This document shows, one piece after another, positions 1 to 5,200 of a DNA stretch of 5,200 bases. Each line of letters starts with the position of its first letter. Position 1 is the first letter of the stretch. Below the pieces are notes generated by a model that worked only from the letters and a program-made list of their open reading frames with translations, ran no database searches and had not been told where the DNA came from. Source of the DNA: FEN-727 sp036508635 (lineage in GTDB: Bacteria > Actinomycetota > Geothermincolia > Fen-727 > Anoxymicrobiaceae). The stretch is from contig DATCGY010000081.1 of the NCBI GenBank assembly GCA_036508635.1, forward strand, positions 1 to 5,200, in the 5' to 3' direction. The position numbers and the translations under genes are program-made.

Positions 1-131
1 CAGCTCTTCCACGCCGCCACCTCCACTGGTCTTTCCACTCCGTGTTACCTGGTTCAATACTACAGGAATTCTCTGGAAAAATGTCACCGCTGTCTGCCCA
101 GGTTCAGAAACATAGTGGACACCCCCTATAC

Positions 132-148
132 TTGCTTTTGAGCAAAAG
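132..148 (+). repeat. Short alternative hairpins in the transposase leader
   Basis: Two mutually exclusive small stems overlap here: TTGCT (132-136) with AGCAA (141-145), and CTTTT (135-139) with AAAAG (144-148). They lie just upstream of the Shine-Dalgarno sequence of the transposase fragment. A structure here could modulate its expression, but the stems are only 5 bp and may be chance. Confidence 0.2.
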
Positions 149-171
149 GCGAGTAAAAGGAGGCGTCCGAA

Positions 172-438
172 ATGACAGTAACAGTTGGGACCGCGAGTTT
201 CTACCACACCAGGCTGCCGCATCAACGCAAACTGGAGAAGATGGCCCGCAACATGGATCTCTCAAGGGAGGCCAGGGTCCGGTTGAGCTGGCTCACCCAC
301 TTCAAGAAACACGCGAACGCCAGCGTCACCGCACGCAGGTTCGGGATCTCGAGAAGCACTCTGCACAAGTGGGTAAAGAGATATGCCGAGAGAGGTCCGA
401 GAGGCCTCGAGGACCTCTCTCGGGCCCCTGCGCCGTGA
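172..438 (+). pseudogene. Truncated transposase/integrase, N-terminal HTH domain only
   Basis: The frame encodes 88 residues. Residues about 30-50 (LSREARVRLSWLTHFKKHAN) and the helix-turn-helix at about 51-71 (SVTARRFGISRSTLHKWVKRY) resemble the N-terminal DNA-binding segment of IS481-type transposases, and the following GPRGLEDLSRAP matches the usual linker G-L-x-D-x-S-R-x-P. A complete member is roughly 300 residues or more and carries a DDE integrase core; here a TGA at 436-438 ends the frame and no DDE core follows in any frame before the opposing gene ends at 517. The start at 172 is supported by AAAAGGAGG at 155-163; an alternative Met is at 241. The fragment should bind DNA at most and cannot transpose by itself. 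A domesticated HTH protein is a less likely alternative. Confidence 0.7.
386..423. repeat. 38-bp near-perfect palindrome
   Basis: The arms CCGAGAGAGGTCC (386-398) and GGACCTCTCTCGG (411-423) are exact reverse complements. The centre GAGGCCTC (401-408) is itself palindromic about the same axis, with only the GA dinucleotides at 399-400 and 409-410 unpaired. As RNA these would be tandem G-A mismatches, which are well tolerated. It lies inside the transposase fragment (residues 72-84). On the minus strand it is about 94 bases beyond the stop of the lipocalin-like gene, where it could act as a 3' hairpin, but no T-run follows on either strand, so it is not a standard intrinsic terminator. Confidence 0.85.
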
Positions 439-516
439 AACGCCGGTTAAGAATCGGTTAATCCGAAACGGGCTCGCTTTTGTTAATACGTATAACGATG
501 TTGCCCGTCGATTCAA

Positions 517-1632
517 CTACCGGCCGCAATCGCGCATCATCTCGAGCGGGCGCCTGCCGCGGAACAGCATCTGTTCGTGGATGGTGTCACCCGCGAGGGA
601 GAAGCTCTCCCCTTCGACCTCGAGCGAGCCCTCCACCGCTGACCGCCACCTGAAGTAGTAAGGCTTGGAGAGCGTCCTGTTGACCGCTCGCCTGAGGAAG
701 GAGGGGATCCCCACCATCTCCAGCAGGTCCTGGGTCTCGATCACCTCTCGCACGCGCATGCGGAACTCGCCGCGGGCCGCGCTCCCGTCTCCACCGAATG
801 AGACCTCGATCTGGCGCGGGTAGGGGTGGAGGTAGGCGGGGTCATCGAGCCAGTCGGCGTACGACAGCCCGATCTCGCTCGACTCGAAGACCAGGCGGCC
901 CCTGTTCAGCAGGAGGAACATGAAGGCGCGCTGGTAGCCGAGGCTCCTGTTCAGTGTTATATCGGCCCAGATGATGCCGAGCTCTCCGGAACTTACGTGG
1001 CCCCAGTGCCAGTTGTCCACCACGTGGAAGATCGGCGTCTCTCCCCAGTTGTGGTCGTGGTAGCCGTGGCCCTGCACCTCGATCGTACTGCCGCCGAACG
1101 AGAGCGTCCCGCTGACCCTGGCCCGCGGCACCGGCACGTCCCACGCCATGCTGCTGTAGCGCGGGAAAGGCACGTGATTGACACCGGTCCCCGGCTTCCA
1201 GCCCGGGACCTCCGATTCGAACACCAGGTCTACGCGGTCGCCCTCCGCCTCGAGCGAGACCTCGTAGCGCGGGAAAGCGCCGCGCAGGTAGGAGTCGCCG
1301 ATCCTCACGTCGCAGGTGTCATATGAAGCGCTGAAGAGGCTCCGAGGGGGAAAGATGTAGTGCTTCCTCGTCGCGCCTTCCGGCGTGTAGATCGAGAGCT
1401 GGACGGTGCACTGGCGGCGCCACGGTTTCGAATAGTTCATGGGCCAGACGATCGCGACGACCGAGTAGCCGTTGTCGAAGCTGGCGTCGAAGTACCACCA
1501 CTCGTACGGCAGGAGACCGCCGACGCGGTGCCGGGCGTCCTCGGCGGGAGCGAGGCCCGCGTTCAAATCTTCTCCGGTCCTGTGCCCCGGCACGCCCGAG
1601 GCGTCCAGGAGCCTGGGTCTCTTTCCCGCCAT
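517..1632 (-). CDS. CrtC/AttH-like lipocalin-fold protein (hydroxyneurosporene synthase-like)
   Basis: A complete 371-residue protein. Two features place it in the superfamily of carotenoid 1,2-hydratase (CrtC), AttH and related lipocalin-like proteins: EWWYFDA at residues 44-50, opening the first beta domain, and GHGYHDHNWG at 188-197 with its clustered His, Asp, Asn and Trp. The sequence is rich in aromatic, strand-forming segments, as expected for two tandem lipocalin-like barrels. No signal peptide or membrane segment is visible. CrtC hydrates acyclic carotenoids, but many relatives are of unknown function and bind or modify other hydrophobic molecules; no carotenoid gene is in the window, so the substrate is open. 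The ATG at 1632 is preceded on the minus strand by GGAGGGGG with 7 bases of spacing. It is transcribed divergently from the SDR gene. Family is fairly certain, function is not. Confidence 0.8.
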   Translation of the reverse strand: MAGKRPRLLDASGVPGHRTGEDLNAGLAPAEDARHRVGGLLPYEWWYFDASFDNGYSVVAIVWPMNYSKPWRRQCTVQLSIYTPEGATRKHYIFPPRSLFSASYDTCDVRIGDSYLRGAFPRYEVSLEAEGDRVDLVFESEVPGWKPGTGVNHVPFPRYSSMAWDVPVPRARVSGTLSFGGSTIEVQGHGYHDHNWGETPIFHVVDNWHWGHVSSGELGIIWADITLNRSLGYQRAFMFLLLNRGRLVFESSEIGLSYADWLDDPAYLHPYPRQIEVSFGGDGSAARGEFRMRVREVIETQDLLEMVGIPSFLRRAVNRTLSKPYYFRWRSAVEGSLEVEGESFSLAGDTIHEQMLFRGRRPLEMMRDCGR

Positions 1633-1672
1633 CGCGCCGCCCCCTCCGGCTCGAGTCGATTGCTCTGCCGAA

Positions 1673-1678
1673 ATAGTA
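1673..1678 (-). promoter_or_regulatory. Possible -10 box of the lipocalin-like gene
   Basis: On the minus strand this reads TACTAT, about 40 bases upstream of the ATG at 1632 and close to the TATAAT consensus. No convincing -35 box is seen at the usual distance. It lies between the arms of a short inverted repeat, CGGCTCGA (1647-1654) and TCGAGCCG (1685-1692), which could be a regulator site. Confidence 0.25.
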
Positions 1679-1735
1679 ACCCAGTCGAGCCGTCGCGCAT
1701 AAGGGCCGCCTGCCGATGAGCCCAGCGCCCCCGGG

Positions 1736-1765
1736 TGGACGCCGTTCCGGAAGACAGTGTAGATT
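1736..1765 (+). promoter_or_regulatory. Candidate sigma-70-type promoter of the SDR gene
   Basis: TGGACG (1736-1741, four of six matches to TTGACA) is followed after 18 bases by TAGATT (1760-1765, four of six matches to TATAAT). Transcription would begin near 1772, giving a leader of about 43 bases that contains the Shine-Dalgarno candidates at 1798-1810. The match is plausible but not strong. Confidence 0.35.
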
Positions 1766-1814
1766 ACCTGCGCAGCAGGACACGGCGGGCGAACCCTGGA
1801 GGGACGGGAGAACC

Positions 1815-2651
1815 ATGATCGATTTCAACGGAAAAGTGGTTGTCATCACCGGCGGAGCCAGCGGGCTCGGCGCGGCGTGCGCGCGCGCGTTCGGGGCGCG
1901 GGGGGCACGGCTCGTCCTCGGGGACATCAACGGTGACGGGCTGCGCGAGATGAAGGGCCAGTTGGAAGCGCGCGGCTGCGAGGTCATGACGGAGATCGTC
2001 GATGTCGCCCAGGCGTGGCAGGTAGGGGAGTTCTGCGATAAGGCGTTCAAGGAGATGGGGCGGGTCGACGTGCTGGTGAACAACGCCGGCGTCGCGTGCG
2101 CCGGGCGGCTCGAGGACATGACCCTTGACGACTGGCAGTGGATCATGGGTATCAACATGTGGGGCGTGATACACGGCGCGCATTTCTTCTACCCGCGGAT
2201 GCTGGAGCAGGGGAGCGGCCACATCGTGAACATCGCCTCGGCCGCGGGACTGATCCCCCTGCCGATGCTGGCAGCGTACAGCGGGATAAAGTCGGCGATA
2301 CTGGCGATGACCAGGGTCTGGCGGGCCGAAGGCGCGGCGCGCGGGATAGGCTTCACCGCCATCTGCCCCGGTTTCATGAACACCAACATCTCGAAGAGCG
2401 TGCGCTCGTGCTCGGGCACGGACAGAAAGACGCCTGAGGAATTCGCGCAGAAGGTCGACTGGGTCATGACCCGCGACCGGTGGGACCCCGGCAGGGTGGC
2501 AGACGCCGTCGTCCGCGCGGTTGAGAAGAACAAGGGCATCGTACCGACGGGTCCAGAGTCGTACTTCGTAGATTTCGCGAACCGCCTGAGCCGCCGCCTC
2601 ACCGACTTCGTCCTGCGCGTCTCAGTGCGCGTGATGAACCGCTGGGCCTGA
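1815..2651 (+). CDS. SDR-family NAD(P)-dependent oxidoreductase
   Basis: A 278-residue classical short-chain dehydrogenase/reductase, which interconverts a hydroxyl and a carbonyl group using a nicotinamide cofactor in the cytoplasm. Residues counted from the ATG at 1815: the glycine-rich cofactor loop TGGASGLG at 12-19, an acidic D37 at the end of the second strand (favouring NAD over NADP), NNAG at 89-92, and the full catalytic set N114, S142, Y155 and K159 (YSGIK). The C-terminus has an amphipathic extension beyond the core. The frame is open back to 1716, but ATG 1815 starts exactly at the Rossmann strand and has GGAGGG (1798-1803) and GGGAG (1806-1810) upstream, so it is the preferred start. 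It stands alone between a divergent lipocalin-like gene and a terminator. Substrate unknown; a lipid, steroid-like or isoprenoid alcohol is only a guess. Confidence 0.92.
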   Translation: MIDFNGKVVVITGGASGLGAACARAFGARGARLVLGDINGDGLREMKGQLEARGCEVMTEIVDVAQAWQVGEFCDKAFKEMGRVDVLVNNAGVACAGRLEDMTLDDWQWIMGINMWGVIHGAHFFYPRMLEQGSGHIVNIASAAGLIPLPMLAAYSGIKSAILAMTRVWRAEGAARGIGFTAICPGFMNTNISKSVRSCSGTDRKTPEEFAQKVDWVMTRDRWDPGRVADAVVRAVEKNKGIVPTGPESYFVDFANRLSRRLTDFVLRVSVRVMNRWA

Positions 2652-2690
2652 GGCGACGACAGTCCCTTCCTCTCAACGTCCAACTTGAAT

Positions 2691-2728
2691 AACGCAAGAA
2701 AGTGGTTTGACCCCTTTTTTGCGTTTTT
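2691..2728 (+). terminator. Intrinsic terminator after the SDR gene
   Basis: AACGCAAGAAAG (2691-2702) pairs with CTTTTTTGCGTT (2714-2725) over 12 bp with one G-U, and GGT (2704-2706) pairs with ACC (2710-2712) inside the loop. A T-run continues to 2728. It begins 40 bases after the SDR stop and ends just before the -35 box of the regulator, so it insulates the two transcription units. The stem is unusually AT-rich for this genome. Confidence 0.75.
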
Positions 2729-2733
2729 GTGTC

Positions 2734-2762
2734 TTGACGTCGTGTCTCGAGGGTGATACGGT
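2734..2762 (+). promoter_or_regulatory. Promoter of the TetR-family gene
   Basis: TTGACG (2734-2739, five of six matches to consensus) is followed after exactly 17 bases by TACGGT (2757-2762), which keeps the important second A and final T. TG at 2754-2755 makes it an extended -10 element. The expected start point, 7 bases beyond the -10 box, is A2769, the first base of the regulator's ATG. This implies a leaderless transcript. Confidence 0.6.
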
Positions 2763-2780
2763 ACTGACATGTCAGTACCG
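2759..2780. promoter_or_regulatory. Perfect 22-bp palindromic operator, probably for the TetR-family protein
   Basis: The sequence is perfectly self-complementary over 22 bp; its inner 18 bases are GTACTGACATGTCAGTAC, with TGACATGTCA at the core. It overlaps the -10 box, the predicted transcription start and the start codon (the axis falls between 2769 and 2770). TetR dimers typically bind palindromes of this size next to their own genes, and binding here would block RNA polymerase. Autorepression is inferred from position. Confidence 0.75.
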
Positions 2781-3497
2781 AGAACAAGAGCCAGGACAGC
2801 AGAGAAACCGGTCCGCAAGGCGGTCTCCGCCCGGCCGCGGGCGAGGCGCCGGCTGCCGCCGGAAGAGCGGCGCGAGGAAGTCCTCACTGTGGCGTCCCAG
2901 GTGTTCGCCGAGAAGGGTTACCGGGCGGCGAACATCACCGACATAGTCGAGCGTGCGGGGATCGGCCGGGGCACTTTTTATCTCTACTTCGATTCTAAGC
3001 AGGACGTCTTCCTGGAGCTGATCGAGCGGTATTTCAGCGAGTTCGCGCAGCTCCTCGCCGACAACCAGAAAAGGCTCACACGCGCCATCGAGAACCAGGA
3101 GTTCGCGCTCGGGGTCTGGCGCGACAACATGATCCGCATCCTCCGCTACCACAGCGACCACCCGGACATCACGTCAGTCATCTACACAGACGCACTCGGC
3201 AGCGACGAGCACTTCTCCTCGCGCGTGGAGGAGCTGAGCCACTTCGCCCGCGCGCAGCTCCGCAAGGACTTCGAGCTGCTTCAGAAGAACGGCCTCATGC
3301 GGCAGTGCAACCTCGACATCGTCACCAACATCATCCTTGGCTCGTCGATCTACGTGATCATGGAGAACGTAGTCAACCACAGGAAGCCTGACATGGACAC
3401 CATCGCCGACGAGATGATCGAGTACCACATCCGGGCTCTTATGCCGGTCGAGCTCCTCGGGGAGGCGCAGCTATGGGCACCACTGAAAGAGACATAA
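2769..3497 (+). CDS. TetR/AcrR-family transcriptional regulator
   Basis: A 242-residue one-component repressor-type protein. The N-terminal TetR DNA-binding domain spans about residues 34-82, with the recognition region ITDIVERAGIGRGTFYLYF at 56-74 and the typical continuation DSKQDVFLELIERY. The rest is a helical ligand-binding and dimerisation domain too divergent to name a ligand. Residues 5-28 form a tail unusually rich in Arg and Lys ahead of the HTH, making the protein longer than the common 190-220 residues. The start is forced: an in-frame TGA lies at 2754-2756, and no ATG, GTG or TTG follows before the first HTH helix. The nearest purine-rich stretch, GAGGG at 2749-2753, is 15 bases away, too far for a normal Shine-Dalgarno. 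The 3' end overlaps the next gene by 25 bases, so they form one operon. Confidence 0.92.
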   Translation: MSVPRTRARTAEKPVRKAVSARPRARRRLPPEERREEVLTVASQVFAEKGYRAANITDIVERAGIGRGTFYLYFDSKQDVFLELIERYFSEFAQLLADNQKRLTRAIENQEFALGVWRDNMIRILRYHSDHPDITSVIYTDALGSDEHFSSRVEELSHFARAQLRKDFELLQKNGLMRQCNLDIVTNIILGSSIYVIMENVVNHRKPDMDTIADEMIEYHIRALMPVELLGEAQLWAPLKET

Positions 3498-3943
3498 AAG
3501 ACTTCGTACGCGGCCAGGGCGTGGACGTCGTCGGCATCGCCGGGCCGGGGCGGCTCGACGGGCCTCCCTCGCTCGACCCGACCTACACGATGCGAGGGGC
3601 GAAGTCCATCGTCTCGATGGCAATCCCCATGGACGTGGACGCGATCTACGACTTCCTGTCCAAGCGCTCGCCGAGCCCTCACAACGTCGACCAGTCCCAC
3701 GGCAACCAGCGCATGCACCGCGTATCCCAGGCCCTTGCCGACTACCTGGTCTCCCGCGGATACCGAGCCTCGGTGGTGCCGCCCAACAACAGTTACCGGC
3801 GCTCCCCGGACGTCTTCGCGACCCACCCGAGTTTCTCGCACCGCTTCGGGGCGATAGCGAGCGGGATAGCCGCGCAGGGCTGGTCGGGAAACGTGATGAC
3901 GCCCGAGCACGGCGCTTCCGTCTACCTGGGGACCGTCGTCACG
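3473..3943 (+). pseudogene. QueG-like 4Fe-4S protein, N-terminal half only (3' truncated)
   Basis: Residues 1 to about 157 resemble the N-terminal domain of COG1600-type proteins (epoxyqueuosine reductase QueG and its many paralogues): RGAKSIVSMAIP at about 41-52, then an aligned run through GAIASGIAAQGWSGN and PEHGASVYLGTVVT. In the family this leads into about 100 or more residues carrying ferredoxin-type cysteine clusters. Here resemblance stops after T157 (base 3943) and no CxxCxxC pattern appears in any plus frame downstream. The frame stays open to 4630, but that tail is an out-of-frame reading of the next gene and looks random. The ATG at 3473 has GGGGAGG (3459-3465) with 7 bases of spacing and overlaps the TetR stop, so translation is coupled. 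Without its clusters the product should be inactive. True QueG function is doubtful; a paralogous redox role is likelier. Confidence 0.7.
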
Positions 3944-4010
3944 GGTAATCGTGAGGTTCTTCCCCGGAGGCTCGTTCCTGGGCGGTGGGACGAAGCTGAT
4001 CGAGAGCAAG

Positions 4011-4994
4011 ATGCCCAATCCCTTCGGTTTGTTCCTGGGGGCAGTCATCGTGATAGCGACCGCGACAGCCGTCGGGTGGCTCACGGCGAAGTTCTACAAA
4101 GAGCGGCCGGTGCTGTTCGGGGTTATCGCGGCGCTCGCCGTCTGTGCCCTGGAGCTGTTCTTCTCCATCATGCACCTCGGTGCCATCGCGCGCCTGGTGG
4201 GTTACGCCCACCCCGGGACCGCGCTCAACTGGCCTTACACCGTGATGCTCACGATGGTGTTCGTCCTCTGCAGCGGCTTTGCGGCGTGGGGCTCCGCCGG
4301 CTTCGGGATGGAGCGGGTCAGCACTGCCGGCCTGAAGAAGACGGTGATGGTGGTGGGCGGCACGGTCCTGGGACTGCTGCTCCTGATGACCGTCGTGGGT
4401 GGCGCTATCAGGTTGACCCGCAGGTACACCAACACCGGGATCGAGGCCTCGTGGCGATGGATGAGCACGCAGGACGCCTTCGGCGGCCGATTCATGTACT
4501 ACGACACGACGGGAGAGCACAACGGCGCCCTGCTAGGGAGCATCGTGTACACATATCTCGGGGCGTACGCTATCAACATCGCGGACCCGGACACCAGCAA
4601 ATCGGTTTCTCACGTCGTGAAATACGGTGACGGCTCATATTCGGCGACGGGCGACGGCGAGCCGAAGCCCGAGCCTAACAACCTGGGCGTGGAGCTTCTC
4701 AACAACAACACGAGGCCCAAGGCTATCAAAGTCACGGACCAGTTCTCAGGGACATGGGCCGGCAAAGCGTGCACGGTGGTGGAGATATCGGGCGACATAC
4801 GCGACGTTCCCATTCTCAACACGATCGCAGCGAAGGCGCCGGGCTCGCCGACGATGACGCCCGGAAACAGCACGCAGTACAAAGCTTACGTCTGGACCGA
4901 CCTCGGCTCGCCTAAGATATTCCTCATCAGTTATCAACTGTGCGCGAAAGGCGGCGGACCCGGCTCGGGAGGACGGATGGACCTGGAATTCTGA
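4011..4994 (+). CDS. Four-TM membrane protein with a C-terminal extracytoplasmic domain, unknown function
   Basis: 327 residues if started at ATG 4011. Hydrophobic segments lie at about 6-24, 34-56, 76-97 and 111-132, followed by about 195 polar residues. With both ends of the TM block on the same side, the large domain is outside if the N-terminus is outside; topology is not settled. The soluble part has only two cysteines, in KACTVV and YQLCAK, which could form a disulfide. No known family was recognised. The start is uncertain: ATG 4011 has only a weak GAGAG at 4002-4006, and the frame is open back to 3900 with a GTG at 3951 (347 residues). Because the upstream gene breaks off near 3944, this gene may have lost its true 5' end there. 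The zinc-ribbon gene follows after 39 bases, suggesting an operon. Confidence 0.7.
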   Translation: MPNPFGLFLGAVIVIATATAVGWLTAKFYKERPVLFGVIAALAVCALELFFSIMHLGAIARLVGYAHPGTALNWPYTVMLTMVFVLCSGFAAWGSAGFGMERVSTAGLKKTVMVVGGTVLGLLLLMTVVGGAIRLTRRYTNTGIEASWRWMSTQDAFGGRFMYYDTTGEHNGALLGSIVYTYLGAYAINIADPDTSKSVSHVVKYGDGSYSATGDGEPKPEPNNLGVELLNNNTRPKAIKVTDQFSGTWAGKACTVVEISGDIRDVPILNTIAAKAPGSPTMTPGNSTQYKAYVWTDLGSPKIFLISYQLCAKGGGPGSGGRMDLEF

Positions 4995-5033
4995 CGACGG
5001 AAGTCTCGTCTGTGACAGGGGAGTGTGAGGTTG

Positions 5034-5200
5034 ATGTTCAACTGCAGTTGGTGCGGCGCGGAGGTTCCGCCCGGCTATGAGTTCTGCCCGAGCTGCGGGC
5101 AGACTTACACCGCGACCCAGACGTGCCAGAAGTGCGGCGCGCAGATCCCGATCAACATAAGGCTCTGTTCGCAGTGCGGGACTTTCCAGGAAGTCGCAGC
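5034..5200 (+). CDS. Double zinc-ribbon protein, N-terminal part (runs off the window)
   Basis: The visible 55 residues contain two tandem rubredoxin-knuckle ribbons: C4-x2-C7 with C18-x2-C21, then C31-x2-C34 with C45-x2-C48, each pair followed by Gly as in DZANK-type (double zinc-ribbon) domains. Four cysteines per ribbon should bind one zinc each. Such N-terminal ribbons are often joined to membrane or other domains further on, which cannot be seen here. AGGGGAG at 5017-5023 lies 10 bases before the ATG; an adjacent in-frame TTG at 5031 is a minor alternative. It follows the membrane protein closely and probably shares its transcript. No specific function can be given. Confidence 0.8.
   Translation, partial: MFNCSWCGAEVPPGYEFCPSCGQTYTATQTCQKCGAQIPINIRLCSQCGTFQEVA

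Larger units (their letters stand above)
82..438 (+). mobile_element. Remnant of an insertion sequence (possibly IS481-like)
   Basis: This stretch holds a transposase N-terminus with its own ribosome binding site, preceded by about 90 non-coding bases that could include the left end of the element. TGTC at 91-94 and GACA at 118-121 bracket a 31-base segment, and another TGTCAC begins at 82; IS481-type elements often start with TGT, so either could be the terminal repeat. No matching right end or target-site duplication was found, and the DDE catalytic domain is missing, so the copy is dead. The outer boundaries are guesses. Assignment to IS481 rests on the resemblance of the HTH segment to N-termini of that group, from memory. 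Confidence 0.4.

Noticed and set aside
42..461. 139-codon plus-strand open frame across the transposase region
   Set aside because: It overlaps the HTH-encoding frame, has no recognisable domain and has no ribosome binding site; it is a shadow frame.
444..461. Direct repeat CGGTTAA at 444-450 and 455-461
   Set aside because: Only two 7-base copies with no further units; too little to call a regulatory repeat.
473..529. Peptide AFVNTYNDVARRFNYRPQ resembling the C-terminal FYN-x-RPH region of IS481-type transposases, suggesting an internally deleted element
   Set aside because: The match is short and loose, lacks the usual RPH motif, and overlaps the end of the opposing lipocalin-like gene; it may be chance.
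826..1326. 166-codon plus-strand open frame inside the lipocalin-like gene
   Set aside because: It is antisense to a gene with clear family motifs; GC-rich coding DNA routinely gives such open antisense frames.
2189..2887. 232-codon minus-strand open frame across the SDR end and the regulator start
   Set aside because: It runs through the SDR coding sequence, the terminator and the promoter/operator region, and shows no domain.
3944..4630. In-frame continuation of the 4Fe-4S gene to a total of 385 residues
   Set aside because: Beyond 3943 the translation is Arg/His/Gly-rich shadow sequence of the membrane-protein gene with no ferredoxin cysteine motif; it is not a real fusion.
4995..5033. 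GACG/CGTC mini-hairpin as a terminator between the membrane and zinc-ribbon genes
   Set aside because: The stem is only 4 bp with no T-run; the genes look co-transcribed.
1..5200. CRISPR array, tRNA, rRNA or recognised defence system
   Set aside because: No regularly spaced repeats, cloverleaf-like sequence, rRNA-like stretch or defence-gene signature was seen on either strand.

Overview
The window is GC-rich (by eye about 60%) bacterial DNA with dense coding, good Shine-Dalgarno sites and a mix of metabolic, regulatory and membrane genes. The style (GC-biased codons, a TetR regulator that looks leaderless, an SDR next to a CrtC/AttH-type lipocalin) would fit an uncultured actinobacterium-like or other high-GC environmental lineage. 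No marker gene is present, so the taxon cannot be fixed.

Layout. (1) Bases 1-516: a remnant of an insertion sequence. It holds an 88-codon N-terminal transposase/integrase HTH fragment (172-438) with a strong ribosome binding site, but the DDE catalytic part is absent. A near-perfect 38-bp palindrome lies inside the coding remnant. (2) Bases 517-1632, minus strand: a complete CrtC/AttH-like lipocalin-fold protein with the EWWYFDA and GHGYHDHNWG signatures. (3) Bases 1633-1814: divergent intergenic region with possible promoters for both flanking genes. (4) Bases 1815-2651, plus strand: a complete short-chain dehydrogenase/reductase with an intact N-S-Y-K tetrad, followed at 2691-2728 by a strong intrinsic terminator. 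(5) Bases 2734-3497: a TetR-family regulator. Its start codon lies at the centre of a perfect 22-bp palindrome, and its promoter places the transcription start on the A of the ATG, so it is probably leaderless and autoregulated. (6) Bases 3473-3943: the translationally coupled N-terminal half of a QueG-like (COG1600-type) 4Fe-4S protein. It stops resembling its family abruptly, before any cysteine cluster. (7) Bases 4011-4994: a four-TM membrane protein with a large C-terminal exported domain of unknown function, followed by a double zinc-ribbon protein (5034 onward) that runs off the window.

How the parts relate. The SDR and the lipocalin-like protein may act on the same hydrophobic substrate, since both families commonly handle lipid or isoprenoid molecules; this is inference from their head-to-head arrangement. 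The TetR protein most likely controls its own operon with the 4Fe-4S gene, and perhaps neighbouring genes. The abrupt end of the 4Fe-4S gene near 3944 is the main structural anomaly. It is either a real rearrangement that joined two unrelated loci or an assembly chimera, and the genes on its two sides should not be assumed to belong together.

The two most notable observations are the leaderless regulator with its promoter/operator/start-codon overlap, and the breakpoint at about 3944. No CRISPR array, tRNA, rRNA or clear defence system was seen.
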